From assembly GCA_002392765.1 (NCBI GenBank), contig DGHT01000010.1, positions 51,562-115,561 of the forward strand: a DNA stretch of 64,000 nt. The letters are read 5' to 3'. This DNA is from Verrucomicrobia bacterium UBA3841. Its GTDB lineage: Bacteria > Verrucomicrobiota > Kiritimatiellia > RFP12 > UBA1067. Below are positions 8,601 to 16,067 of this stretch, piece after piece. The notes under the pieces are model-generated. The model had not been told where the DNA came from. It worked only from the letters and a program-made list of their open reading frames with translations, and did not search any database. Every line of letters begins with the position of its first letter. Position 1 is the first letter of the stretch. The position numbers and the translations under genes are program-made.

Positions 8601-10071
8601 CGCCGGAAAGAAGACGACGCTCAAGGCGAGCGCGAACAAGGGTTTTGTGTTCGTCGGTTGGGCGAAAAAAGGGAACGGGGAACAGGGAACAGAGAATGGT
8701 TTCGTCGCCAAGACGCCTTGGCTCGTCATTGACCGCTCGGCGAAGCCGGCGAAGAATACGGCAAGTTCGACTACAATCACAGGTGTAGAAGAGGACGCTA
8801 CGTTCTACGCATGCTTCATCACGGCGGAAGAGGACAAGGCGTCGATCGAGCTCAGCGTGGACGGCGAGGGCCTGTCCAGTGCGACGGACGGAAGTCCGTC
8901 GATGTCCACCAACATCTGGGCGGGCGTGTATCTCGAATGGCCGGTCGCGGCGAGCGCGCTTTCCGCTCCGGCGGTGAAGGTCACTGGGCTGCCGGCAGGA
9001 TTGAAGTTCACGGCGAAGGATATCATGGTCAAAGGATCGAAGACGGAAGTTGCCATTCCCGCGAATACAATCTACGGCGCGCCGTCTGCGGCGAGCAAGA
9101 TCGACAAGAATACGGGTATTGCCAGGCCGTCGACGGTGAAGGTGACGGTGACGACGGCCGGGAAGTCGAGAGTTACCTACCCGCTGGAACTTACGGTCGA
9201 CGCACTCCCCGCGTGGGCGGTCGGCACGTTCAACGGCGCGGCGACTAGGGGAACGGCCGTCCCGGCCGTTCAGAACGGGCGAGACGCCACCCCTGCTAGG
9301 GCATCGCCTTCGGCGACTCGCTGCGCTCGGGGGATACGTTCCCCCAGTGGGGTTGTTTCGCTTGCCATCGCGGCAAACGGCAAGATCAGCGGCAAGCTGC
9401 TCGAGAGTGGCAAGACGTGGACGCTCAGCGCGGCCTCGTTCGACCGGGCGTACGGCGGTCAGGGGCTGACCGACCTATCGGCTGGCGGCGATGGCAGGGG
9501 TGGCAGCCTCTTGCCCGCTGTTGCCTTCCACGCGACGGTGGTCGCCAAGGCCGGCAATCTTCTGGCCACAAACGAGATTGCCGTCACGGCGGAGGCGATG
9601 GCGGCAGATTCGTCGGACCCGCTCTGGCGCGGCGTCGCCACGGGAATTTTCCAACCTTTCAACCTTTCAACCTTCAACTTTTCAACCTTGCAATGGACTG
9701 TCCGGCAGAACCTCTGGAAGATCGAGCCTTGGAAAGATGAGGCGAAACCGTTCGCCAAGGCCAAGGCCGTCGAATTTGACGCGCCCGTCCAGTCCGTCGA
9801 GCCCGCTCCGTTCTCTTCCGGAACCGTCACGCTGAAGTTCGCATCGAACGGCGCGGTGAAAGCCTCCGGGAAGTTCATTACCGGCGTCAACGAAAAGACC
9901 GGCAAGGATATCGTTTATTCGGCATCCTGCTCATCGGTTCTGATTCCGCGGACGGACGGCGACGGCTATTCGCTTTACCTCTACTTCCCGCCGAAGGCCG
10001 GTAAATTCGACGGCTGCGCGTTCGCCGTCGAACTCGATTGGGACGGAGCGGATTTCTCGCTTGCCCAGTGA
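5635..10071 (+). CDS. Large secreted adhesin-like protein with InlB-type and Calx-beta-like modules
   Basis: About 1478 residues from the ATG at 5635, chosen because it gives a clean signal peptide (MNKFAAAAALALASVSPFAA) and overlaps the rho stop by eight bases. Two modules with a GGYEFKYWYW / DGYEFMYWY core followed by LTAKYE or LKARYR resemble Listeria-Bacteroides (InlB B) repeats. A third, GKVTGGGFCAAGKKTTLKA with GFVFVGW, is of the same general type. Around nt 7990-8450 is a Calx-beta-like domain (ENDEFFTLQL) interrupted by a 105-bp DNA repeat. A Gly/Glu linker (nt 7935-7990) precedes it. A second identical repeat lies at 9244-9348, and two further low-complexity tracts are translated (8671-8697, 9647-9690). 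No C-terminal anchor or autotransporter barrel is apparent. A surface or secreted binding role is inferred from the modules only. Confidence 0.75.
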   Translation: MNKFAAAAALALASVSPFAASAAKEWQWCRTGNGYFFEDKVVPAEVTGNAPFIDPASPVSEINVGESPVVFKAIPPVEGYTLRDGTNQWAILEFMTFFYARTRDYNAGNVRDLSSFTSYEAERLSGWEIALTNASFAVSPPNLYTAPEHVEIVPCFQWLRYNLRYYPNKPGSKGFDGWLSQDDIVYTNDVTIGVNAYNSEWTPENDPMWKRDDGYVLAGLARSADAEEPEFSFGETLSGRAGGWPGKRLGAKVSGTTNCVVSLYGVWKPLTCTVTLDPVFEWAEISTNKVVLSSAEQSPAVFPVPRAGGYEFKYWYWTDGEGEHSVSGAVYGDFTNDVTLTAKYEALPLTAATGAPFDLAFTVDDPEEGAGWELAGGEFCAGTNSLAVFREYDSGAATFSLTGGVERSGELSFAWKSDVPFAQISNGWWGAWFEYSVDGGEEWLKLDAAATTGAWDSVTQRIDVVEGGRALFRWNFDKYLEFDEDGKPVGPVVRKIKIALDPVLDGASLSSNMLYSAAGEVCPELPSPEADGYEFMYWYPAESEHRADRPAEPVVAGETVFEESVMLKARYRMDVDSPLKGADAPFGLVFAKSRNEYNDDGDEKFLTNRVDETAMCADALSFTWEDWNGKFSVTGVIDRAGTLSFKWKSDKEFTRNVEWNPGVWFDYTVDGETQSLDSIPGTDDWAQVSLSLNTTNSSARAVWHFDKFQESADSDPGERYTIMIDDILFIPADGCEVPEEGGEEEIQFNGAGYRIWLDDISYAYDPAGEEGGGDGGDDEGGETETHPAGFGFAATNVCEGAAVSIPVWGGSSNAAASVKVYLTYQSATAADVDLKEGTVTGGTAVPAVQNGRDATPARASPSATRCARGIRSPSMSNLKFPMTLSWESGEIGCKTISIPLVADKAIENDEFFTLQLADASGMELEGDTVSTVTVHDPGYDGLAAKIEAGTATRAELTAWEKLQKAKAPYMRGLADPASAGKVTGGGFCAAGKKTTLKASANKGFVFVGWAKKGNGEQGTENGFVAKTPWLVIDRSAKPAKNTASSTTITGVEEDATFYACFITAEEDKASIELSVDGEGLSSATDGSPSMSTNIWAGVYLEWPVAASALSAPAVKVTGLPAGLKFTAKDIMVKGSKTEVAIPANTIYGAPSAASKIDKNTGIARPSTVKVTVTTAGKSRVTYPLELTVDALPAWAVGTFNGAATRGTAVPAVQNGRDATPARASPSATRCARGIRSPSGVVSLAIAANGKISGKLLESGKTWTLSAASFDRAYGGQGLTDLSAGGDGRGGSLLPAVAFHATVVAKAGNLLATNEIAVTAEAMAADSSDPLWRGVATGIFQPFNLSTFNFSTLQWTVRQNLWKIEPWKDEAKPFAKAKAVEFDAPVQSVEPAPFSSGTVTLKFASNGAVKASGKFITGVNEKTGKDIVYSASCSSVLIPRTDGDGYSLYLYFPPKAGKFDGCAFAVELDWDGADFSLAQ
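8152..8256 (+). repeat. 105-bp palindrome-ended element, copy 1, in frame in the adhesin
   Basis: The element starts with ACTGGGGGAACG and ends with CGTTCCCCCAGT, a perfect 12-bp terminal inverted repeat. Inside are the hairpin AACGGCCGTCCCGGCCGTT and further short palindromes. Its 105 bases are 35 codons with no stop, so the host frame is kept. It splits a Calx-beta-like domain between the strands ending DLKEGTVT and beginning LKFPMTLSW. No direct target duplication is obvious. Confidence 0.85.
8671..8697 (+). repeat. Heptamer GGGGAAC-type tract, translated
   Basis: A short run of degenerate GGGAAC/GGGGAAC units is read as GNGEQGTENG inside the InlB-like GFVFVGWAKK module. Tracts of the same heptamer occur in uvrA (10524 onward) and in the first kinase (56889-56931). 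Confidence 0.6.
9244..9348 (+). repeat. 105-bp palindrome-ended element, copy 2, in frame in the adhesin
   Basis: This copy is the same length and, by eye, the same sequence as the copy at 8152, apart from ACTAGGGGAAC in place of ACTGGGGGAAC at the left end. It is again stop-free and in the same frame, between VGTFNGAAT and GVVSLAIAANG. Two near-identical copies 1.1 kb apart suggest recent spread or gene conversion. Confidence 0.85.
9647..9690 (+). repeat. TTTCAACC short tandem tract, translated
   Basis: Degenerate repeats of TTTCAACC run through the coding frame and are read as FQPFNLSTFNFSTLQ, between GVATGI and WTVRQNLWKIE. The composition differs sharply from the surrounding coding sequence, which suggests an inserted microsatellite. 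Confidence 0.6.
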
Positions 10072-10097
10072 TATACAATCCCGCCCAAGACAAAAGG

Positions 10098-13049
10098 ATG
10101 AAAAACGATATCAGAATTATCAACGCGAAAGTTCACAATCTTCGCGGCGTCGACGTCACCATTCCGCGCGATTCGCTCACCGTGGTCACGGGTCTTTCCG
10201 GAAGCGGCAAATCCTCGCTCGCTTTCGATACGCTGTACGCGGAAGGGCAGCGCCGCTACGTGGAGAGCCTTTCGGCGTATGCGCGGCAGTTTCTCGACAG
10301 GATGCAGAAACCGGACGTCGAAAAGATCGAGGGGCTCAGTCCCGCGATTTCGATAGAGCAGCGCACGACAAGCGGGAACCCCAGATCGATTGTCGCGACC
10401 GTCACGGAGATACACGACTATCTGCGAATCCTCTACGGCTCGGCCGCCACGGCGCACTGTCCCGTCTGCGGCAAGCCCGTCAGAAGACAGTCGGCCGAGG
10501 AGATCGTCGACGCGATCCTGCGGGGAACGGGGAACGGGGAACAGGGAACAGCCTACTGGGGGAACGTATCCCCCGAGGCCGAAGGCCGAAGTCGCCTTGG
10601 CGAGCTCAATGCGGGGTGCCGTCTCGGCCGTTTACAACAGGGAACGGGGAGCGGGGAAAAGGGAACGCGGAAAATCGTCATTTACGCGCCGGTGGTGAAA
10701 GGGAAAAAAGGCAGGCACGAGGCAGTGTTCGACGAGCTGCGGCGCAAAGGATTCGCGCGTGTAAGGGTGGACGGCACCGTATACCCCATCGAAGAAGCGC
10801 CGGATCTCGACAAGAAGAAGTCGCATGATATAGACGTGGTCGTTGACCGCCTGGTCCTGCCGTGCGACCGCACGCGTTTGACGGATTCCGTGGAACTCGC
10901 CCTGAAAACGGGCGGCGGAATCCTTCGCGCAGAGCCGCCGGACGCGGCGGACGGCGGACAGACCTTTTCGGAACTGAACGCCTGTCCCGATTGCGGGATT
11001 TCATTCGAAGAACTCAAGCCCAGATCGTTCTCGTTCAACTCGCCGTACGGGGCGTGTCCGGCCTGCTCCGGAATCGGAAGTCTTTTCTATTTCGACGAGG
11101 AACTGGTCGTCCCCGACAAGACGCTCCCCCTCGAGCAGGCGATCCATCCGTGGCGCAGGCTGGGCGGACAGATGGCCATTCTCTACCACAAGGAGTTGCT
11201 CTCCATAATCGCCAGCCAGTACGGCGTGTCGCTCGACACCCCCTACAAAAACCTCCCCGCATCCTTCCGCCGCGGACTCATGCACGGCTTCAAGGACGAC
11301 CTTCATCTTTCATGGCGCCGCGTGGACCGTCCGTTCGAGGGCGTGCTCGCGGAACTCAAGCGCAAGCGCGATGAAGCCGAGGACGACGAAGTGCGCGCGA
11401 AGTACGAGGCGTACCAGAGCTTCCGCGAATGTCCCGAATGTCACGGCGCGAGACTGCGTCCCGAATCGCGCGCGGCGAAAATCGCCGGCAAGACGATCGT
11501 CGAGACGATGGCCATGCCGGTGTCGGAGAGTCTGGCGTTTTTCGAATCGCTCGCGAAGAGCGGCGGAAAAGCCGTCGACGGACGCCCCGGCGTGAACCTC
11601 GCGGGACTGGGCGACATCCTCAAAGAGATCGAAAAGAGACTGCGCTTTCTTGTGGACGTCGGGCTGGACTATCTCACTCTCGACCGCGCGTCGTCCACGC
11701 TCTCGGGCGGCGAGATGCAGCGGATACGGCTGGCGACGCAGATAGGAAGCGGACTTACCGGAGTTTTGTACGTTCTCGACGAGCCGACGATCGGACTTCA
11801 TCCGCGCGACAACGAAAGGCTGATTTCAACGCTCAAGGGATTGCGCGACCGCGGCAACACCGTAGTCGTGGTCGAGCACGACGCGGAGATGATGCGCGCG
11901 GCCGACTGGATCGTCGACCTCGGACCCGGCGCCGGCGTGAACGGCGGCAAAGTTGTGTACCAGGGGCCGTACAAAGGACTTCTCAAAGCGAAAACACTGA
12001 CGGCCGACTACCTCACCGGAAGAAGGAAAGTATTCGCACGAGCCCTCAATAGCATTGATGGCCGAACTACGTTCGGCCAATACCTCACCATCTCCGGCTG
12101 CACCGGCCACAACCTGAAGAACATCACCGCCAAATTCCCTGTCGGCGCGTTTACCGTAGTCACCGGCGTTTCCGGCTCCGGGAAGTCGACGCTCGTAGAA
12201 GAAACCCTCAAGCGCGCGCTGATGAAAGGGCAGACAAAGGATAGGCCGGGCGCCTACAAAAAGCTTTCGGGCGCGGAGCATTTCGACAAGATCGTCGAAA
12301 TCGACCAGTCGCCTATAGGTCGTACGCCGCGCTCGAATCCGGCGACGTACGTCGGATTCTTTTCGGAAATCCGCGAGCTGTTCGCCAAAACCCCGGCGGC
12401 GAAGGCGCGCGGCTACACGGCGGGCCGCTTCTCGTTCAACGTCAAAGGCGGAAGATGCGAAGTGTGCGGCGGAGACGGACAGCGCACGCTCGAGATGAGT
12501 TTCCTCCCCGACGTGTACGTAACGTGCGAACAGTGCGGCGGCAAGCGCTTCAACGCGGAGACGCTGGAGGTGACGTACGGGGGGAAGTCGATATCGGACG
12601 TCCTGGACATGTCCGTATCCGAGGCGTGCGGGTTTTTCGAAAAGATACCGTCGCTCGCCCGCAAGCTTAAGATGCTCGACGACGTGGGCCTCGGATACAT
12701 CGCCCTCGGCCAGAGTGCGACGACGCTCTCTGGCGGCGAGGCGCAGCGTATAAAACTCGCCACCGAACTTTCGCGGCGTTCGACCGGCCGGACGCTCTAC
12801 CTTCTCGACGAACCCACGACCGGTCTGCATTTCGACGACGTTGCGAAGTTGCTCGATATCCTTCTGGGACTGCGCGACCAGGGCAACACCGTAATCGTCA
12901 TCGAACACAACGTAGACGTCATCCGCGCGGCGGACTGGATCGTCGACCTTGGACCCGGCGGCGGCGATGCAGGCGGAAACGTCGTGGTGCAGGGAACGGT
13001 CGAGCAGGTGCGCGCGTGCAAAGCCTCCGCCACCGGCCGTTTTTTGTAG
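10098..13049 (+). CDS. uvrA: Excinuclease ABC subunit A with a repeat-derived insertion
   Basis: UvrA is the DNA-damage sensor ATPase of nucleotide excision repair. Both ABC modules are complete: Walker A TGLSGSGKSSLAF and TGVSGSGKSTLVEE, and signatures STLSGGEMQRIRLA and TTLSGGEAQRIKLA. Zinc ligands are present (CPVCGKPV; CPDCG with CPAC; CEVCGGDGQ with CEQCGG). The protein has 983 residues, about 45 more than is usual. The surplus is a 48-residue insertion (nt 10524-10667) between EEIVDAILR and KIVIYAPVVKGKKG, in the region preceding the UvrB-binding domain, made of heptamer repeats and a palindromic element. The start ATG follows an AAAAGG only two bases upstream, so translation may be coupled to the gene before it, 26 bp away. 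An otherwise intact sequence suggests a functional enzyme. Confidence 0.97.
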   Translation: MKNDIRIINAKVHNLRGVDVTIPRDSLTVVTGLSGSGKSSLAFDTLYAEGQRRYVESLSAYARQFLDRMQKPDVEKIEGLSPAISIEQRTTSGNPRSIVATVTEIHDYLRILYGSAATAHCPVCGKPVRRQSAEEIVDAILRGTGNGEQGTAYWGNVSPEAEGRSRLGELNAGCRLGRLQQGTGSGEKGTRKIVIYAPVVKGKKGRHEAVFDELRRKGFARVRVDGTVYPIEEAPDLDKKKSHDIDVVVDRLVLPCDRTRLTDSVELALKTGGGILRAEPPDAADGGQTFSELNACPDCGISFEELKPRSFSFNSPYGACPACSGIGSLFYFDEELVVPDKTLPLEQAIHPWRRLGGQMAILYHKELLSIIASQYGVSLDTPYKNLPASFRRGLMHGFKDDLHLSWRRVDRPFEGVLAELKRKRDEAEDDEVRAKYEAYQSFRECPECHGARLRPESRAAKIAGKTIVETMAMPVSESLAFFESLAKSGGKAVDGRPGVNLAGLGDILKEIEKRLRFLVDVGLDYLTLDRASSTLSGGEMQRIRLATQIGSGLTGVLYVLDEPTIGLHPRDNERLISTLKGLRDRGNTVVVVEHDAEMMRAADWIVDLGPGAGVNGGKVVYQGPYKGLLKAKTLTADYLTGRRKVFARALNSIDGRTTFGQYLTISGCTGHNLKNITAKFPVGAFTVVTGVSGSGKSTLVEETLKRALMKGQTKDRPGAYKKLSGAEHFDKIVEIDQSPIGRTPRSNPATYVGFFSEIRELFAKTPAAKARGYTAGRFSFNVKGGRCEVCGGDGQRTLEMSFLPDVYVTCEQCGGKRFNAETLEVTYGGKSISDVLDMSVSEACGFFEKIPSLARKLKMLDDVGLGYIALGQSATTLSGGEAQRIKLATELSRRSTGRTLYLLDEPTTGLHFDDVAKLLDILLGLRDQGNTVIVIEHNVDVIRAADWIVDLGPGGGDAGGNVVVQGTVEQVRACKASATGRFL
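10524..10667 (+). repeat. 144-bp repeat insertion in uvrA
   Basis: GGGGAAC heptamers (10524-10550) flank a palindromic element that starts ACTGGGGGAACGTATCCCCC at 10555 and runs through the GGCCGAAGGCCGAAG block to a CTCGGCCGTTTACAAC end, followed by more degenerate heptamers. The insert is exactly 48 codons and stop-free. The element is related to the reverse complement of the adhesin copies and is read in a different frame from the copies in the two kinases. Confidence 0.85.
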
Positions 13050-13051
13050 TC

Positions 13052-13300
13052 GGTGGAAAATTATGGAATTGTGGAATTGTGGGATTGTTTGGATACGGGA
13101 TTAAGGGATTGTGCGAGTGGAGGAGTGGTATGGCGGTCGCCCCGCGACCGCCGCAATCGGGGCGCTAGAGGTGTGCGCGCCGCCAAGGAGATGGAGCATC
13201 TTGCTCCGTCCCTAACTGGGAAAGCCGCCATCTTGGCGGCGGTATGGCGGTCGCCCCGCGACCGCCGATGTGGCGACGCCGCCCCCGGCGTCGCGCTGCT
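13052..13300. repeat. Convergent spacer and tilS 3' end built of short hairpin repeats
   Basis: The spacer between uvrA and tilS starts with a degenerate GGAATTGTGGGATTG tract (13052-13126). Compact hairpins follow: GCGGTCGCCCCGCGACCGC (twice, near 13132 and 13245), GGAGCATCTTGCTCC (13192-13206), GCCGCCATCTTGGCGGC (about 13223-13239) and GCGACGCC with GGCGTCGC (about 13273-13294). The last group runs into the tilS coding sequence and supplies its final ~28 codons. Some may also act as bidirectional terminators; none has a clear T tract. Confidence 0.75.
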
Positions 13301-13973
13301 CCAGCCATTCCCTGAGATGCGATGAAATCTCCGAGATGTGCCTGACGAGATTGGGATCGAGGTGTTTCTCGAGGAACGGAATGATCTCGTGGCGCACCTT
13401 GTTGCGCTCGATCGACACGTCGTCGTTGCTCGCGTCTTCGCGCCATTCCTCGCCGTACTTTTTCAGATAATCCTTCAGTTCCGCATCGCGGCATTCCAGA
13501 AGCGGGCGCACGAATTTTATTCTGCCGACCGTCGACGTCTCTTTTATCCCCGCGAGGCCTTCCGGACCCGAAGCGCGCCTTATGCGCATGAGGAACGTCT
13601 CGGCGACATCGTCGGCGTGGTGTCCCGTCGCTATGGCGTCGAGTCCGAGCGCGACAGTCTGCCGCTCGAAGAAATCGAGCCGCGCGCGCCGCGCCGCCAT
13701 TTCCATCGACTCGCCGTCGCGCCTGGCGACTTTTGCGTGCACGCCCTTGAACGGCACGCCCAGGCGCTTTGCGAGCGCCTTCACGAAAACATACTCCTCT
13801 TTCGACTCCTTCCGCAGGCCGTGGTCGACATGGAGGACGACGAACCTTTTCGCCGCGTTGCGCTTTTTCCCGCCCTTCGTAAGAAGGAACGCGAGAGCCA
13901 CCGAATCCGATCCGCCGGACACGGCCAGCCCGATTTTTCCGGGCGGCAATATTTTTCTGTTGATTTTCATCAT
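13212..13973 (-). CDS. tilS: tRNA(Ile)-lysidine synthase
   Basis: TilS converts cytidine 34 of the AUA-reading tRNA(Ile) to lysidine using ATP and lysine, an essential decoding step. The PP-loop motif SGGSDSVAL lies near the N-terminus, followed by VVLHVDHGLR and DAIATGHHADDVAETFLMR, all typical. At ~254 residues this is a short form lacking the C-terminal tRNA-binding domains of longer TilS. The start is taken as the first of two adjacent ATGs (13973 and 13970); the upstream extension to 14039 has no family resemblance. The last residues, about QRDAGGGVATSAVAGRPPYRRQDGGFPS in two parts, are encoded by intergenic hairpin repeats, so the original stop seems to have been replaced. It is the only minus-strand gene called here. 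Confidence 0.9.
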   Translation of the reverse strand: MMKINRKILPPGKIGLAVSGGSDSVALAFLLTKGGKKRNAAKRFVVLHVDHGLRKESKEEYVFVKALAKRLGVPFKGVHAKVARRDGESMEMAARRARLDFFERQTVALGLDAIATGHHADDVAETFLMRIRRASGPEGLAGIKETSTVGRIKFVRPLLECRDAELKDYLKKYGEEWREDASNDDVSIERNKVRHEIIPFLEKHLDPNLVRHISEISSHLREWLEQRDAGGGVATSAVAGRPPYRRQDGGFPS

Positions 13974-14002
13974 ATCTATTCTACCAAAAATCGCGTACTT
14001 TT

Positions 14003-14011
14003 TGATATAAT
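14003..14011 (+). promoter_or_regulatory. Extended -10 promoter of the glgB-mla operon
   Basis: TGATATAAT, a perfect extended -10, lies about 55 bases before the glgB start. The -35 region (ACCAAA around 13983) is poor. The same TGNTATAAT pattern occurs before secDF and before the gene at 31863. Confidence 0.6.
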
Positions 14012-14066
14012 AATAACAATGAATTTTTCCCGTGTCCATCTAGTATCAAAAGAAAGGCGGCCGTGA

Positions 14067-16067
14067 ATGGCTTCGCTTCTAGACGATGAATATCTAAAGC
14101 CCTACGAGGGCGCCGTAAAGGGACGTTCGCAGCATGCCTACGACAGGGCCATGCAGCTGACGACGGGCAGGCAGTCGCTGTCCGACTGGGCGCAGGCGCA
14201 CGAATTCTACGGACTGCACCGGACGAAAGACGGCTGGGTTTTCCGCGAATGGGCGCCGAACGCCACGTCGATGTGGATCGTCGGCGATTTCACCGGATGG
14301 AAGACGGCTCGCGAATTCGAGCTTTTCAGGATTCCCGGGACCGACACATGGGGACGAGAGTTCCCGGCCGAAGCGATCCGCCACGGCGACAACTACCGCC
14401 TCGAGATGCGCTGGGAGGGCGGGCGCGGCGAGCGGATCCCCGCGTACGCGCGCTATGTCGTCCAGGACGAAACAACCAAACTCTACAGCGCAAAGGTCTG
14501 GGATCCGCCGAAGCGCTACGTCTGGCGCAACGCAACCCCGCCTAAGCCGAAAGGCTTCACTCCGCTCATCTACGAAGCGCACGTGGGCATGGCGAGCGAG
14601 GAGAGGAAAGTGGCGACGTACGCGGAATTCCGCGACAACATCCTGCCGCGCATCAAAGCGGCCGGCTACAACACCGTCCAGTTGATGGCGATTATGGAGC
14701 ATCCGTACTACGGAAGCTTCGGATACCACGTCAGTTCCTTCTTCGCGGCGTCGTCGCGCTTCGGAACGCCCGACGACCTGAAAAGCCTCGTGGACGCCGC
14801 GCACGGTATGGGGCTCAGGGTTGTCATGGATCTTGTCCACTCCCACGCCGTCAAGAACGAGCGCGACGGGCTCGGTATGTTCGACGGCACCGAATACCAG
14901 TATTTCCATTCGGGCGCGAAGGGATGGCACAAAGCCTGGGACAGCCGCTGCTTCGACTACGGCAAAATCGACGTCCTGCATTTCCTGCTTTCCAACTGCC
15001 GGTTCTGGCTCGACGAATACCGCTTCGACGGCTACCGCTTCGACGGTGTCACGTCCATGCTGTTCTGGGACCACGGACTCGGAGAGGCGTTCACGAACTA
15101 CGGCATGTACTTCAACGGATCGGTCGACGACGACGCCTGGGCGTACCTCCAGATGGCCAACCGCGTGATACACGAGGTCCGTCCCGACGCGATAACGATC
15201 GCCGAGGACGTCTCCGGCATGCCCGGATGCGCCGCGCCGGCGTCCGGCTTCGGAATCGGATTCGACTACCGCATGGCAATGGGCGAGCCCGATTTCTGGT
15301 TCAAGCTCGCCGAGAAGGTCCGCGACGACGACTGGCCGATGGGCGGACTCTACTGGGAGCTTACGAACAAGCGCAGCGAAGAGAAGGTGGTCAGCTACGT
15401 GGAAAGCCACGATCAGGCGCTCGTAGGAGGCAAGACGTTCTTCTTCCAGCTGGCGGACGCGGCGGTCTACTGGGGCATGGGCAAGGATCAGCACGGCCTC
15501 GAGATCGAGCGCGCGATCGCCCTGCACAAGATGGCTCGGCTGGCGACGGTAGCGCTGAACGGCGGCGCGTACCTGAACTTCATGGGCAACGAATTCGGCC
15601 ACCCCGAATGGATAGATTTCCCGCGCGCCGAAAACGGGTGGGACTACTCCCACGCGCGGCGCCAGTGGTCGCTGAGGGACGACCCGAATCTGCGCTTCAA
15701 GGCGCTCGGCGACTTCGACGCCGAAATGATATCGGCAGTCGCCAAAAACAGGAACATGCACCTGCGCCCGATAAAACTTCTTGCGAACGATCCGGACAAA
15801 GTCCTCGCCTTCATACGCGGAGATTTGATGTTCGTATTCAATTTCAATCCCGTCGAATCGTTCTCGGGGTACGGCATCACCGTGCCGCCCGCGACACAGT
15901 GGAGGCATTTCTTCGACACGGACGAGGAGCGCTTCGGCGGCCAGGCGCGCATCGAGGCGGGGCGGACGTATTCGCCTGAAATCGTAAACGACGGCAAGGA
16001 GCTCGTCCAGCAGGTGAAACTCTATCTACCCGCTCGCACCGCCGTTGTGCTGAGGCATGTGAAATGA
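14067..16067 (+). CDS. glgB: 1,4-alpha-glucan branching enzyme, eukaryote-like GH13 type
   Basis: The enzyme introduces alpha-1,6 branches into glycogen. The N-terminal part carries a CBM48-like module (VFREWAPNATSMWIVGDFTGW). The GH13 barrel shows MDLVHSHAVKN, the nucleophile region DGYRFDGVTSML, the acid/base TIAEDVSGMPG, and SYVESHDQALVG. These spellings (FDGVTSML, EDVSGMP, ESHDQ) match the plant/animal/fungal-like branching enzymes rather than the E. coli GlgB type, and the 666-residue length also fits that group. It is the first gene of a six-gene run whose remaining members concern the cell envelope. It overlaps the next gene by four bases. The start has a GAAAGG upstream (14052). Confidence 0.93.
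   Translation: MASLLDDEYLKPYEGAVKGRSQHAYDRAMQLTTGRQSLSDWAQAHEFYGLHRTKDGWVFREWAPNATSMWIVGDFTGWKTAREFELFRIPGTDTWGREFPAEAIRHGDNYRLEMRWEGGRGERIPAYARYVVQDETTKLYSAKVWDPPKRYVWRNATPPKPKGFTPLIYEAHVGMASEERKVATYAEFRDNILPRIKAAGYNTVQLMAIMEHPYYGSFGYHVSSFFAASSRFGTPDDLKSLVDAAHGMGLRVVMDLVHSHAVKNERDGLGMFDGTEYQYFHSGAKGWHKAWDSRCFDYGKIDVLHFLLSNCRFWLDEYRFDGYRFDGVTSMLFWDHGLGEAFTNYGMYFNGSVDDDAWAYLQMANRVIHEVRPDAITIAEDVSGMPGCAAPASGFGIGFDYRMAMGEPDFWFKLAEKVRDDDWPMGGLYWELTNKRSEEKVVSYVESHDQALVGGKTFFFQLADAAVYWGMGKDQHGLEIERAIALHKMARLATVALNGGAYLNFMGNEFGHPEWIDFPRAENGWDYSHARRQWSLRDDPNLRFKALGDFDAEMISAVAKNRNMHLRPIKLLANDPDKVLAFIRGDLMFVFNFNPVESFSGYGITVPPATQWRHFFDTDEERFGGQARIEAGRTYSPEIVNDGKELVQQVKLYLPARTAVVLRHVK

Noticed and set aside
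13053..13325. A 90-codon plus-strand frame after uvrA
   Set aside because: It consists of the repeat tract and hairpins and overlaps the 3' end of tilS; the translation has no protein character.
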